Of a stretch of 64,000 nucleotides of DNA, positions 18,685-29,255 are shown piece by piece; position 1 is the first letter of the stretch; each line of letters opens with the position of its first letter. Under the pieces are notes generated by a model. The model was not told where the DNA came from and searched no databases. It saw nothing but the letters and a program-made list of their open reading frames with translations. Source of the stretch: JABCYV01 sp963729325 (GTDB lineage: Bacteria; Acidobacteriota; Terriglobia; Terriglobales; Acidobacteriaceae); NCBI GenBank assembly GCA_963729325.1, contig CAVSNS010000010.1, positions 62,001 to 126,000 on the forward strand, given 5' to 3'. The position numbers were made by a program, and so were the translations under genes.

Positions 18685-21056
18685 CTAGCGCATCGACTCT
18701 TCCACTTCGGAGATCCAGCCGGGACGCTTCAGTACCTCGCGCGGCTTGGGACCATCCGCCGCGCCGACGATGCCGTCTCGTTCCATTAGATCGATGAGGT
18801 GCGCAGCCCGCCCGTAGCCGATTCGCAGCCGGCGCTGCAGCAGGGAAGTGGACGCTTTCCCGAACTCGACCACCAACCGCACAGCGTCTTCGTAGAGCGG
18901 GTCGTGCTCCGCCTCATCCCCTTCGCCAGAGCCGTCTTCGGCTCCCTGGCGTTCTTCTTTCGGAGCCTCAAGGAATTTCTGTTCGTACTCCGCTGTGCCC
19001 TGTGAACGCCAGAACTCGACCACGGCAGCAATTTCTTTTTCGGTGACGAAGGGAGCGTGCAAGCGATGCACGCGGGCTGACCCGGACGGCAGATAGAGCA
19101 TGTCACCGCGCCCCAGCAGGGCCTCAGCGCCGTTGGCGTCGAGAATCGTGCGTGAATCTACCTTGGTGGCTACGCGGAAGGAAATACGCGCCGGGAAGTT
19201 GGCCTTGATCAGGCCAGTAATGACATCCACCGAAGGCCGCTGCGTGGCCAGCACCAGGTGAATGCCAACCGCCCGCGCCATCTGCGCCAGGCGCGTGACC
19301 GACTCTTCCACATTGCCGGAATCGAGCATCATCAAGTCAGCCAATTCGTCGATGATGATTACGATGTAGGGCAGCGGCCGGTCTTCCGAATCTTCACCGA
19401 ACAAGCTGCGGGTGCCGTCTTCGTCAACAGCTTGTTGTACTGATCGATGTTGCGCACGCCTTTTTCCGCCAACAGCTTCAGACGACGCTCCATCTCGCGC
19501 ACTGCATTGCGGAGCGCATTCGCCGCCAACTTTGGCTCGGTGATGATGGGCGTGTACAGGTGCGGTACACCTTCATAATTCCCTAATTCCAGCCGTTTAG
19601 GATCAACCAGAATCAGTCGCACCTGATCCGGCGTTGCCTTGTACAGGATGGACATGATCATGGCATTGATGGCGACGCTCTTGCCCGCACCGGTCGACCC
19701 GGCAATCAGCAAGTGCGGCATGCCATTGAGATCGGCGGTGACGATGCGGCCGTTGATGTCTTTACCCAATGCCAGCGTGAGCTTCGATTTGGTGCCGATG
19801 AACTCCGAGGACTCAATGTTTTCCCGCAGCCAGATAATTTCGCGCTCGCGGTTCGGCACCTGAATGCCCACGGTGGACTTACCCGCCATGCGCTCGATCA
19901 GGATGCTCTCTGCTTTCAGTGCCAGACACAGATCGTCGGTGAGGTTGGTGATGCGGCTGTACTTGATGCCCGGCCTCGGGCTTGAACTCAAAGGTTGTGA
20001 CCACAGGCCCAGGATTGATCTGCGTGACCTGTCCGTGCACTTCGAACTCGGCGTATTTTTCTGTGAGCACTTGTGCCAGCAGCTTCAATTCTTCGGCATC
20101 GACCGCCTGCTGTTCATCCGGACGATGCAGCAAACTGCTGGGCGGTAGCTTATAGCCGCCGGCAATGCGCGGCAAGTGGTCTTCGCCTTCACCGCACTGT
20201 CGGCGCGCTCGCTGACTTCTGGAGTGGGAAGCTCGGACTCAGCCTGAACCTTCGGCTGTGGCGGCTAAGGTTGGCTTCGCTCAGGTGCCGCCATTCGCTC
20301 GATGCCTGTCGTCGACGGCTCAACTATGCGTGAGGCTGACGGAGCTTCCGAGGCTACCGCGCGGGCTTGGACCAATTGTGCCGTGACCGTCGGTCGGGCC
20401 GCGCGACGCTTCTCCAATTCCTGCTGCATTTTTTTCTTGGCGCGCGCCGCCTGCCAGTCTTTCCAGCGATCCCAAAGAGCGATGACAAAGGCAAAGCGGG
20501 TCGGGGCCCAGACCTGCAGTGCCGCGAAGGAAAATGCAGTCGAGAGATATAGCGCCACCGCGAGAATCGTGGCGCACACGATATAGGCGCCAGCCAAGTT
20601 AAAGTAATGGATGAGGACATCGCCGACAATCCGCCCCACCAGGCCTTCGATCGGGATTACGCCCATCCAACGCACATGCCCGGGCAAGAGCGCCAAAAGT
20701 GCCGGAATGAAAGTCAGCAGCCAGATTCCTCCCAGCGATTTGGCGACCGGTGAAGTGATCTTACGGGAGCGAAACCAGCGCATGCCCAGCCCCGCGAAGA
20801 AAATCGGAAGCAGAAACGCGCCAATACCGAAGCCTTGCAGCACCAGGTCGGAAACCAATGCTCCGGCTACGCCAATCCAGTTGCGCGCTGCGCGGGAGCC
20901 AGTCAGCACCGAGGCGCTATTGAACGAGGGATCGAGCGGCGAATAGGAAGCCAGGGCGAGGAAAAGAAGGAGGGCGGAGACGCACAACAAAAACCCGATC
21001 AGCTCGTTGAGCCGTCGATTGTTGGTCGGAGCGAAGATCCGTGAGATATACGTCAT
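18685..21056 (-). CDS. ftsK: DNA translocase FtsK/SpoIIIE (several frameshifts)
   Basis: Membrane-anchored DNA pump for chromosome segregation at division. Start ATG at 21056 (MTYISRIFAPTNNRRLNEL), followed by four transmembrane segments (about residues 22-160), a linker, and the motor. Motor motifs: alpha domain FEVHGQVTQINPGPVVTTFEF, Walker A GSTGAGKSVAINAM, Walker B YIVIIIDELADLMM, LATQRPSVDVITGLIKANFP, and a C-terminal gamma winged helix (LLQRRLRIGYGRAAHLIDLME) that reads KOPS-like sites. The frame must be changed at about 20270, 20180, 19965 and 19400 to join the pieces. Restored length about 785 residues, normal for FtsK. Because the gene is generally essential, the breaks are read as sequencing errors. 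Confidence 0.93.
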
Positions 21057-21317
21057 TGGGCGTAGTGGCAACTCGCAGGGAACGGCCCCCGCCGGGCTGC
21101 CTCGACTAGGCCAGAGCCTGATAATTATGCCAAGAACCGGCCGAACCGACAATCGAGGAATTCGCGGGCAGTATCGAACTGGTTTCCCGTAGTAGCGTGG
21201 GGAGAGCCGCCAGGGCCTGCCCTTGTCTTGCCGAACCCCTGAGCGAAGTGGAAGCGCTGTCGCGTGCCGAGCGAAGCCCAGCATTCGCCCATCGGCAAGT
21301 TTTGGCGCCAGCTGTCG

Positions 21318-22204
21318 CTATTGCAAGTGCCAGACATACGCCAGAGCGATAACGATCACGCCCGCCACGATGCGGTAAACAACGAAAACTTTCAGACTAT
21401 GAGATGAAGATACCGGATGAGCCACGCCATCGCCAAATAGCCGACAATCGCTGAAACCAGCACGCCAACGATAAATCGGCGCGTGCATGCCCGCCGGCAA
21501 GCACTTCTTTCTTACAGTTCGTGCTAAGCGGCACCGCGCCAGCGATGGGCAGTGTCAGAAAGCAGAGAACTCCAAGCGCGGCGGCTTCTCGCGTCATATT
21601 GCGAGACAAGCCCGCGGTGATGGTTGACCCGACCGTGAAACTCCGGGCAACAGGGCCGAAAGAATCGCCTGAGCGCAGCCCGACGATGACCAGGCTCATC
21701 CGCAAAATGATTCCAGTGTGAATCGGTGGCCTCGCAGTTGGCTGGCTGTTCTCTGCGGGGCGCACCGCATCATCAGATCCACATCACGAATCACGCCCCG
21801 GCAATTAACAAAGATGTGTTCGCGAAAGTAGTCCTCCCGGTGTTCCAACAGATTTTCCGGCAATGGCGCCGGGAATCGTCGCGATGGCAAGGACACCAAA
21901 GCAGCAGGCGCTCCTGCCGTGCTCGTCCGAGTCAGGTTCCCGTCGGAATGCTGGCCTCGGAAAACCGAACCACTTTGCCTCCGAACGCCGCCCACACAAT
22001 CTGCGAACCAGGTGCGCCGGAAATAGAAGAGAACGGAGAGCAACGTACCGAAATGCAGCGCGTACATCGAAAGTAGCTCATGAGCGAGTGAAATACGTTC
22101 CAGCCGCAAGCGGCGCAGATAATGAGATGCCCGAGCTGGAACTCGGAATAAATTCCGCTAAGACCTTGAATGATTCCGAGAACAACGGCTTGGTAAATTG
22201 GCAA
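21318..22204 (-). pseudogene. uppP: Undecaprenyl-diphosphatase UppP/BacA (heavily frameshifted)
   Basis: Recycles the undecaprenyl carrier for peptidoglycan synthesis in the inner membrane. A TTG at 22204 gives PIYQAVVLGIIQGL, the UppP N-terminus; moving frame gives EFIPSSSSGHLII (substrate-binding motif). Then ALHFGTLLSVLFYFRRTW, LLEHREDYFRE, and the signature PGVSRSGSTITAGLSRNMTREAAA at about 21600 (two frames needed), ending VYRIVAGVIVIALAYVWHLQ at 21318. At least six indels are needed across 890 bases, the highest density in the window. Either a true decaying copy or very poor local sequence; I favour the latter because neighbouring essential genes are broken too. Confidence 0.78.
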
Positions 22205-22353
22205 GTTAGTCCACTCCGTTTCCCCGTCGGTTGGAATGTGATCCGCCACTGCGGCGGGAATCATCTTTAACCGAGAGGACAGAAAAGAGTATGGCAGAAA
22301 TCACTTTGACCAAGCGGCTAGCAGGTTTGGTTCGTGGCTCGTCCTGCGCGGGT

Positions 22354-23307
22354 TCATTCGGTCGCGTTGCCATAGGTAGGGATTTTTTGGTCTATCAAGT
22401 ACAGCAGCCGCTGGGCGCGCGCTCCCCAGTCAGATTGTGGGGACTGAGATACCACTTTCTGCGCCAGTGCGATGGCCTTAACTCTGGACTCCTCGGACTT
22501 CTTCGGTTGTTCTTCGGTTTTGTAGATCTCGATCAACGCTGCCTTACGTGAAGCCGCGTCGTACAACGCCTCTGCCGCCGCGGGCGACTGGGAATGCTCA
22601 TTCGCGTACTTCTCGTAAATCTCGGCCTCCTTTTCAGGACACTTCGAGGCACCCTGCCAATCGCCACACAATTTGTTGTCGATCAGGTGAAACGATGCGA
22701 GGTCGGCCCACCTACTGCCGGGAAATTTCTTGATTACTTCCTTCATGTATTTTTCTTCCATACCCTCGCGCAAATACGGATCCCGTTCTTTAGCCGAAGG
22801 GCGGGAAGATACATCTGCCTTCTCGATCTGCCAGCGGATATCGGCTGAACGATACATAGCCTCGCCCGCCAGCGGCGAGCTGGGGAAGTACTCACCCACG
22901 CGATAATAAAGGCGCATCGCGTCCTGCGCGGCGCCGCGGCGCCCGTGGCGCTGGCTGGCCTGATCTTCGGAGTCGACAGCTTCCCCGTACAGCACTCGGT
23001 CGCCATTCGGGGTCGACGCGCGCACCACGCCCTTATCGAGCATCCATCCCGAAACCGTGCGCTCTTCGGTCAGATTGGCCTCGACGCGCACCCACCCACC
23101 GCTGGTCTCAATCACGATGACCTCGCGGCCGCGGTCAACTTCGCCTAGCTTGGCGGAAGCTTTATCCGGAGAAATGTAGAGCGTGCCTACACGCATCATT
23201 GCCGCGCGCTGGATGTCAGCGGCGATTGCAGCGGTGGTCATCAGCAGCATGGTAGCGGCAACAAAAACGAAAGCTGTTTTCAGGGTTGTTCTCCGACGCA
23301 GACGCAT
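22354..23307 (-). CDS. Secreted SH3-domain protein with TPR-like repeats
   Basis: 317 residues, intact. Signal peptide at 1-30 (TLKTAFVFVAATMLLMTTAAIA). A bacterial SH3 domain follows (about 38-95: RVGTLYISPDKASAKLGEVDRG and GGWVRVE). The rest contains helical repeat units with LYYRVGEYFPSSPLAGEAMY and VIKKFPGSRWADLASFHLID, like YfiO/BamD-type TPRs. Probably envelope-located, binding peptidoglycan or proteins through SH3 and helical repeats. It is 9 bases upstream of the end-to-end ilvA stop on the same strand. No enzymatic motif is seen. Confidence 0.75.
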   Translation of the reverse strand: MRLRRRTTLKTAFVFVAATMLLMTTAAIAADIQRAAMMRVGTLYISPDKASAKLGEVDRGREVIVIETSGGWVRVEANLTEERTVSGWMLDKGVVRASTPNGDRVLYGEAVDSEDQASQRHGRRGAAQDAMRLYYRVGEYFPSSPLAGEAMYRSADIRWQIEKADVSSRPSAKERDPYLREGMEEKYMKEVIKKFPGSRWADLASFHLIDNKLCGDWQGASKCPEKEAEIYEKYANEHSQSPAAAEALYDAASRKAALIEIYKTEEQPKKSEESRVKAIALAQKVVSQSPQSDWGARAQRLLYLIDQKIPTYGNATE

Positions 23308-23316
23308 GCTGCTTCT

Positions 23317-24362
23317 CTACACGGTGAGACGAGGCTCCGCAGAGCTTTTGTTGCCTGCCACATCTCGGGTGCCGCGAATCTCCGCCAACATTCCGGGCTC
23401 AATATTTCCTCCGCTGATTATGGCGACGTTGATTCTGGTTTTTGGTAGTTGGTCTTGCCGGAAGAGAAATGCGGCTACCGCGACGGCGCCGCTGGGCTCC
23501 GCCACGGTTTTGGGGTCGGCTGCCAGCAGTCGCATGGCTTCTAGGATCTCATTCTCGGAGACGGTGACAATATCGTCCACATATCGCCGGATATGCTCGA
23601 AAGTGATTGGACCCAGGCTCTGCGTGCGCAACCCATCCGCAAGAGTGCGGGTAACTTGCTCAGCGGCAAACTCCACGATTTTGCCCGCGCGCAGGCTGGC
23701 TTGCGCATCCGCCGCCAGCTCGGGCTCTGCTCCAATCACTTTCACCGCCGGCTTACGTCAGTTTTATCGCGGTAGCTACGCCGCTGATCATGCCACCTCC
23801 TCCGACCGGAACAATCACGGTTTCCACTTCGGGTAAGTCTTCCAGGATTTCCAGGCCGATGGTGCCTTGTCCTGCAATGATCTCCTCATCGTTGTAGGGA
23901 GGCACGACGACATAACCATGCCTTACTGCCAGTTCTTCGGCTTTGAGCTGCCGCTCCGAACTGGCCGGACCAACCAGTATGATCTCCGCTCCTAAAGATG
24001 CAGTTGCCTCACGCTTGATTGACGGCGCGTTCTCAGGCATTACGATAATGGCTTTCACACCCAGGGCTCGCGCCGCGAAGGCTACTCCCTGGGCATGGTT
24101 GCCGCTGGAATAGGAGATCACGCCACGCCCGCGTTCTTCCTGTGTAAGAGACGCAATCTTGTTGTATGCCCCTCGGAGTTTGAACGCCCCGATAGGCTGT
24201 TGGTTCTCGGGCTTGAGGAAGAGCCGGCGGTTGTCGGCGGCGGCGCCGTCCGTCTGATGAATGTGCGACTCGACTGGTTTTGTGCGCACGGCAATGCCCC
24301 GGAGGCGAGCTTGAGCATCCCGAATGTCGTCTAACGTGACGATGGCATCATCTCCGTTGCAT
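23317..24362 (-). CDS. ilvA: Threonine ammonia-lyase (threonine dehydratase, frameshifted)
   Basis: Deaminates threonine to 2-oxobutanoate for isoleucine synthesis, PLP-dependent. The PLP-binding Lys is in GAFKLRGAYNK, the Ser/Asn-binding region in SSGNHAQGVAFAARALG, and the phosphate-binding glycine loop in PVGGGGMISG. One frame change at about 23752 joins the C-terminal part (VIGAEPELAADAQASL through an ACT-less end). The 5' end is uncertain: VTLDDIRDAQARLRGIAVRT is in frame upstream of the GTG at 24289, and an ATG at 24362 would fit if one base is removed. Length about 345 residues, i.e. the short form lacking the regulatory ACT domain. A serine racemase-like activity is also possible for short forms. 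Confidence 0.88.
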
Positions 24363-24451
24363 ATATGTTGTCATCCTAAGCTCCATATACGTTGTCATCC
24401 TGAGCGCAGTGAGAACTTCGCAATGCGAAGTTCCCACGGAGTCGAAGGATC
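24361..24451. repeat. Dispersed GTCATCCTGAGC...GTCGAAGGATC repeat, with internal hairpin
   Basis: Two near-identical direct units (TTGTCATCCTAAGC at about 24368 and TTGTCATCCTGAGC at about 24392), then a stem-loop with arms AACTTCGCA (24414-24422) and TGCGAAGTT (24424-24432), then GGAGTCGAAGGATC (24438-24451). A related element lies at 52987-53046. This is the intergenic mosaic-repeat type that I associate with Acidobacteria; no coding potential. Confidence 0.65.
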
Positions 24452-24612
24452 CTATTTCGACCTGTAACTCCCGGCGACCCCAGGCTTACGACGAAAGCGC
24501 CAAGACAACCATTGAGGGTGCCCTGTCCTTGCGTTTTTTGCAAGGCAGGGACGTCACCGTTCCTCAGAAGCGATGGTTGCGAAATATGCCTAAACCGCTC
24601 ACCCGGACCTGA

Positions 24613-24645
24613 CATCATGATGCCTGTCGTAATAGCATCATGATG
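24613..24645. promoter_or_regulatory. Two 10-base palindromes in front of the orphan RHH antitoxin
   Basis: CATCATGATG occurs at 24613-24622 and again at 24636-24645, centre-to-centre 23 bases, the second ending at the start codon. Each is a perfect palindrome. Ribbon-helix-helix antitoxins bind such paired palindromes to repress their own operon, so this is a plausible autoregulatory operator. Seen by eye; binding is inferred. Confidence 0.5.
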
Positions 24646-24968
24646 TGCGTACCACCCTGACGCTCGATGGCGACGTTGCCCGCCTCTTAGACAGAGAGAG
24701 TCGGCGGTCCGGCGCCTTGTTCAAGGCGGTGGTCAACCACTTTCTTCGTCTTGGATTGATGGCATCGAAGCGACCGGCGCGAAGACTGTTTGCTGTCGCT
24801 CCCCGAAAAGTGGGGTTGCCTCCCGGGCTTACTTACGACAACGTTGAGCTGCTACTGGATGCCGTGGAAGGCCCGGCTCACCGTATTTGGAAATCCCACA
24901 TCTCGAAAACCGCGAGATGTGGGCACCCGGCAGTAGGGTTGAAACTCACGGTCGAAGCCGCGCAGTAG
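24645..24968 (+). CDS. Ribbon-helix-helix (VapB/CopG-type) antitoxin without adjacent toxin
   Basis: Begins RTTLTLDGDVARLLDRESRR with GALFKAVVNHFLRLGLM, the pattern of short RHH antitoxins paired with VapC-type toxins. The genuine protein probably ends near EGPAHR (about residue 79); the rest reads into an intergenic hairpin (arms at 24895-24905 and 24912-24922) and is likely not native. GTG at 24645 is the start seen; no ATG in frame. A PIN-domain gene should follow, but the next 90 bases are hairpin repeats, so the partner seems lost. Two palindromes directly upstream look like its operator. Confidence 0.72.
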   Translation: MRTTLTLDGDVARLLDRESRRSGALFKAVVNHFLRLGLMASKRPARRLFAVAPRKVGLPPGLTYDNVELLLDAVEGPAHRIWKSHISKTARCGHPAVGLKLTVEAAQ

Positions 24969-25046
24969 TTCCAAGCCGCTTTGTACTCGGTGATGGACGA
25001 ACATCCCCGCCCAAGCATAGCTTGGACGGGGCACCCTCGAAAGTGA
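24895..25046. repeat. Cluster of intergenic hairpins after the antitoxin
   Basis: First stem-loop CCCACATCTCG (24895-24905) with CGAGATGTGGG (24912-24922); then CCCCGCCCAAGC paired with GCTTGGACGGGG at about 25004-25030; then CCCTC/GAGGG at about 25033-25046. Repeated arms without poly-T. They resemble dispersed REP-like elements rather than a single terminator, and they sit where the toxin partner would be expected. Confidence 0.5.
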
Positions 25047-25059
25047 GGGTAGCCGGCAG

Positions 25060-26724
25060 CTAGATCTCCAATATCACCGGCATGATCAGCGGCCTCTTCT
25101 GCGTCTGCTTCGAAATATAGCGCTTCAAATCCGAGCGGATCTTCTCTTTGATCACACCATAGTCGGCTTTCTCTTCGTCACTCGAGGTCTCAAGCGTCTG
25201 CATCACGATTTGCCGAGCTCCATCCACGAAGCCGTCTTCGCCGGGTGCAAATCCGCGCGTAACAATTTCCGGCGAAGTCTCCAACCGTCCTGTAAGTTTA
25301 TGGATCGCGATGATCGGCAGCACGATGCCGTCTTCGCTCAAGTGCCGCCGGTCCTTGATGATCAAGTCTTCCACCACATCGGTACGTGAGCCGGAATCAA
25401 TGCAAACCCGGCCAACGTTGACCTTTCCCGCTTTGCGCGCGCCCAGTTCATCGAACTCGAGGACATCGCCACTTTCAATCAGGATGACGTTGCCAACCGA
25501 TCCGTGCATCGCGCCGGCCATCTCCGCGTGCAGCTTTAACTGCCGGTACTCGCCGTGAACCGGAATGAAATACTTCGGCTTTACCAGATTGATAATCAGC
25601 TTCAGTTCTTCCTGGCTGCCGTGCCCGCTGACGTGTACCGGCGGGGATGAGCCATCGTCATAGATCACATGCGCCTCGCGGCGGAACAGGTGGTCAATCA
25701 TCCGATAAATCGACTTCTCGTTCCCGGGAATAATGCGCGACGACAGCACCACCGTGTCGCCCTTCTCGATTTTGGCATGTTTGTGATTGTCGACAGCGGC
25801 ACGCGACAGGGCGGACATTGGCTCGCCCTGCGTTCCGCTGATCAACACGCAAATCTTTTCCGGCGCGTAATTCTTCATCTCGCCGGGGTGAACGAGCAGC
25901 CCTTCCGGGATCTCGATGTATCCCAAGTCCTCGGCGATTTCCGCCGAGCTGTTCATGGAACGCCCGAGGAATGCGACCTTGCGCCCGTGTTGCGCCGCCA
26001 ACTCGACTGCCAGCTTGATGCGATGAATGGAAGACGAGAAACAGGAGATGAACAGGCGGCGCTCAGTACGCGCGAATATCTCATCGAACTTCCGCCGCAC
26101 GGCACGTTCGCTGGGCGTATAGCCCTTGCGCTCGACGTTGGTCGAGTCCTGGAACAGCGCCAGCACACCTTGTTTGCCATACTCAGCGAAAGCATGCAGA
26201 TCAAACAGCTTATTGTCCGTGGGTGTGGGATCGACTTTGAAGTCGCCAGTGTGAATGATGACTCCAAGAGGAGTGTGGATAGCCAAAGACACGCAATCCA
26301 CCAGACTGTGGGTAACGTGGATCGGATGGACTGTGAAGGGTCCCACCTTGAACCCTTCACCTGCTCGGATCTCGCGCAGGTCTGCGTCATCCAGCAGACC
26401 ATGCTCTTCCAACTTGTCCTCGACGTAGGCCAGCGTGAACTCCGTGCCATAGACCGGAACGTTCAGTTCGGAGAGAATCCACGGCAGCGCCCCAATGTGA
26501 TCCTCATGCCCGTGGGTCAAAATAATGGCTTTGACCTTCTGCCGGTTCTCAGTGAGATAGGAGATGTCAGGAACAACAATATCCACGCCCAGCAGCTCGA
26601 CTTCGGGAAACATCAGGCCGGCGTCGATGACAATGATGTCATCACCCCAGCGCACAGCCATGCAGTTCATTCCGAACTCGCCCAGACCGCCCAGGGGTAC
26701 GATGTGCAATTTTCCAGTAGGCAT
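25060..26724 (-). CDS. rnj: Ribonuclease J
   Basis: Metallo-beta-lactamase/beta-CASP RNase with endo- and 5'-3' exonuclease activity in mRNA decay and rRNA maturation. Start at ATG 26724 (MPTGKLHIVPLGGLGEFG); upstream in-frame codons to 26781 lack family similarity. Motif LTHGHEDHIGALPWIL carries the HxHxDH metal site near residue 75, IIHTGDFKVDPTP follows, QDSTNVERKGYTPSE, SSIHRIKLAVELA and the beta-CASP region VHVSGHGSQEELKLIINLVKP come in order. Length about 554 residues, normal. Intact frame. Convergent with nothing close; preceded by intergenic repeats. Confidence 0.95.
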   Translation of the reverse strand: MPTGKLHIVPLGGLGEFGMNCMAVRWGDDIIVIDAGLMFPEVELLGVDIVVPDISYLTENRQKVKAIILTHGHEDHIGALPWILSELNVPVYGTEFTLAYVEDKLEEHGLLDDADLREIRAGEGFKVGPFTVHPIHVTHSLVDCVSLAIHTPLGVIIHTGDFKVDPTPTDNKLFDLHAFAEYGKQGVLALFQDSTNVERKGYTPSERAVRRKFDEIFARTERRLFISCFSSSIHRIKLAVELAAQHGRKVAFLGRSMNSSAEIAEDLGYIEIPEGLLVHPGEMKNYAPEKICVLISGTQGEPMSALSRAAVDNHKHAKIEKGDTVVLSSRIIPGNEKSIYRMIDHLFRREAHVIYDDGSSPPVHVSGHGSQEELKLIINLVKPKYFIPVHGEYRQLKLHAEMAGAMHGSVGNVILIESGDVLEFDELGARKAGKVNVGRVCIDSGSRTDVVEDLIIKDRRHLSEDGIVLPIIAIHKLTGRLETSPEIVTRGFAPGEDGFVDGARQIVMQTLETSSDEEKADYGVIKEKIRSDLKRYISKQTQKRPLIMPVILEI

Positions 26725-26855
26725 TGAGAGTGACTTGATGCTAGCACAGGAAGACAGACATCTGATCGGTGAGGTCGACACGTGCGAACTAGCATCTGAG
26801 AACTAGGAACTGGTAACTGGTCTTTTCTGCCTGCCTTGCGTTAACTTCTAATCAG

Positions 26856-27558
26856 ATGGCTGAACAGATTCGCAAATCCTGGATACGGCAACGCCTTGAG
26901 GACGGTCTGCGGCGTGGTTTCCACCACGCCTATGAAACCGTCAAAGTAGATCCCTCCAAGTTCCTCATCCAATTGCGGGTGGCGTACGGGCTGCCGATTG
27001 CCAGCTTCCAAGCGAGTTTACGCCGTCGACATTCGCGTCTTGGATGATACGGCCAGCCGCATCGTTCGCGGCGCCATGAAGGTTGCCGCCGCCCAGGGCG
27101 CGGGATTTGGCCTGGGTGGGATCATCACCATTGTTCCCGACCTGAGCATCCTGGCTGGGATCACTCTGCGAACTATCCAGAAACTAAGCCTGCTCTATGG
27201 ATTCGAATTCAACACCGATGAAGAAACTGCTGAGCTCTGGATCGCCGCTGCCAGCGCCGCGGGAGTTGATATCAGTCGCGAGCTGCTGGAAAAAGAAGTG
27301 GTCAACCGCTTTGTGCCGCGGGTGATTCAGCGCATCGCAGCGCAGGCCAGCGGGGAAGTGGTGGAGAAGTGGTCAGGACGGCTGATTCCGCTGGCCAGCT
27401 CCCTGATCGGCGCCGGGCTGAATTATTACTTCGTTCGTGCCTGGGGCGAACGCGCCCGATCACATTTCCGCCGGAGACATCTCGAGGCTCGTAACCGAAT
27501 GGCCGCCGAGAACGCTGCGATTGCGGGTTCGTCCGCTCCACCCACGTTGTCTTCCTGA
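26856..27558 (+). CDS. EcsC-family protein (one frameshift)
   Basis: Opens MAEQIRKSWIRQRLEDGLRRGF and continues VDPSKFLIQLRVAYGLPI, then the frame changes at about 27005 and resumes AVDIRVLDDTASRIVRGAMK. The remaining part shows EcsC-like features: GAGFGLGGIITIVPDLSILA with a hydrophobic amphipathic helix, TLRTIQKLSLLYGFEF and ELWIAAASAAGVDISRELLE. Reconstructed length about 233 residues. EcsC proteins are poorly characterised, associated with peptidase/secretion control in Bacillus. Preceded by 75 bases after the RNase J start (divergent). Role unknown. Confidence 0.75.
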
Positions 27559-27575
27559 AAGATCTTTCAAGAAAA

Positions 27576-28222
27576 ATGCCAACTCTTTATTGCTCGGCCA
27601 TCTTATTCGACCTCGACGGCGTCCTCGTGGATTCCACTCCCCTCAGTTACCCGGCAGTGGCGCTCATGGGGTGCGGAGCACAACATCGCTCCCGAGAAGG
27701 TCCTGCAAATCGCGCACGGCGTGCGGACGATTGAGGTGGTTCGTCTGCTCACGCCGCATCTCGATGCCGAAGCCGAAGTTAAAAAAATCGAGCAGCGGGA
27801 GGCTAACGATACCGACGGCGTTGTAGTGATGCCGGGGGCTGCCGAGCTATTGAAGTCCTTGCCCGAGCGGCAGCTGGTGCGTCGTCACCTCCGGCACTCG
27901 ATATCTGGCTACCTCTCGGTTGAGACTCGCGGATCTGCCCATCCCGAGAGTGCTGATTTCGGCCGAAGATGTGAGGAAAGGGAAGCCTGATCCCGAGCCT
28001 TACCTCATGGGAGCGAGGCTTCTGGGTGTGAATCCCGCAGACTGCATGGTGATCGAGGACGCACCCGCGGGCATCCGCTCCGGCCATGCGGGCGGAATGA
28101 AAGTGATTGCCTTGGCGAGCACCTACGCGGCTTCCGAATTGAAAGAGGCCGATCTAGTTGTGGACACTCTTCATCAGATTCGCGTGAGAGCGCAGGATGG
28201 CAATCTGCGAGTCGATGCCTAG
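27576..28222 (+). CDS. HAD-superfamily hydrolase, beta-phosphoglucomutase-like (frameshifts)
   Basis: ATG at 27576, 18 bases after the EcsC stop. Motif I: ILFDLDGVLVDSTP; motif III/IV: LISAEDVRKGKPDPEPYLMG and VIEDAPAGIRSGHAGGMKVI. Order and the cap region match HAD phosphatases of the beta-phosphoglucomutase/sugar-phosphatase type. The frame is broken at least twice (about 27650 and 27890), with the middle fragment around LLTPHLDAEAEVKKIEQREA intact. Restored about 215 residues. Substrate unknown; sugar phosphate is the likely class. Confidence 0.8.
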
Positions 28223-28311
28223 GGACCGGCGCCCGGCCGGCGTCCATGGGAGGGTGCCCAGTCTTGGCGCGCGGTTTTCGCGCAAAGGTGGGAGCCTAGG
28301 ACCTGTGCTAA

Positions 28312-29146
28312 TTACCGCAGCCACTCCTCCAACTCAATCCTCTGATCTGTCTTTTCGTCCCGATACTTCACAATAACCGGTGTATAGAGCGACAGATCCC
28401 ATTCCGCCGCCTTCCCCTGCTTCAACGCCCGCGATCCGGGCACCACCACCGCATTAGCGGGAACCTCGAGCGTTTTCTCCTCGGTAGCCCGATAAACTTC
28501 TCCACGAACGATGTCATACAGCGGCGTCGAAGCAGTGAGTATCGTTCCAGCTCCGAGCACAGCTCTGGCTCGCACCAGCGTGCCTTCGTAGACTCCGCAG
28601 TTACCGCCAATGAGCACGTCGTCTTCAATGACGACGGGCACGGAGTTAATCGGCTCCAGCACGCCGCCGATCTGCGCCGCCGCGCTTAGGTGCACGCGCT
28701 TACCGATTTGTGCACAGGAACCGACCAGCGCGTGCGAATCGATCATGGTGCCTTCGTCCACATACGCCCCGACGTTAATGAACATCGGGGGCATGCAGAT
28801 CACCGTCGGCAGCGACGTAGGCTCCGAGCCGCACCGACGATCCGCCGGGCACGATGCGCACCCGATCGCGGACGGAAAACTTGCGGGCAGGGAAGGTGTC
28901 TTTGTCGACAAAGGAAAGGCTGGCATCCTGCGCCGACTCGCTGAGTTCCCCCAAACGAAACCCCAGCAGGATGCCTTGCTTGACCCAGACGTTGACCGTC
29001 CATCGCCCGTCAATATTTTCGGCCGCGCGAATCTTGCCTTGCGTGAGCTCTTCGCGGAAGTTCAGGAAGGTTTGCCGCGCCTCTGGATCGCGCTCCACCT
29101 CGCCGAGCGAGGCCAGCCGCTCGATCGCAGATTTGAGGGATTGCAT
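28312..29146 (-). CDS. dapD: Tetrahydrodipicolinate N-succinyltransferase (one frameshift)
   Basis: Left-handed beta-helix acyltransferase of the succinylase branch of lysine/diaminopimelate synthesis. ATG at 29146 starts MQSLKSAIERLASLGEV; WTVNVWVKQGILLGFRLGEL and VRIVPGGSSVRLGAYV follow, then one frame change at about 28800 leads to the hexapeptide-repeat region (FINVGAYVDEGTMIDSHALVG, VIEDDVLIGGNCGVYEG), which is diagnostic of DapD rather than DapH. C-terminus IELEEWLR. About 277 residues. Last gene of the asd-lysC-dapB-dapA-dapD operon, 109 bases after dapA. Confidence 0.92.
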
Positions 29147-29255
29147 GCAGGGAAGAGTATAGAAGAAGAAAATTCGGATTGCAGATCTTAGATTTCAGAT
29201 CGCAAAAGCTGGTTCCACTTCGGAAATCGTCGATTCATGATTGAAATCTGACATC

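Noticed and set aside
24645..25046. A VapC toxin hidden after the antitoxin
   Set aside because: The 90-base gap to RNase J is filled by hairpins and no PIN motifs occur in any frame.
25669..26727. 352-codon plus-strand frame opposite RNase J
   Set aside because: Mirror of an intact, motif-complete RNase J gene; no ribosome site, no recognisable domain.
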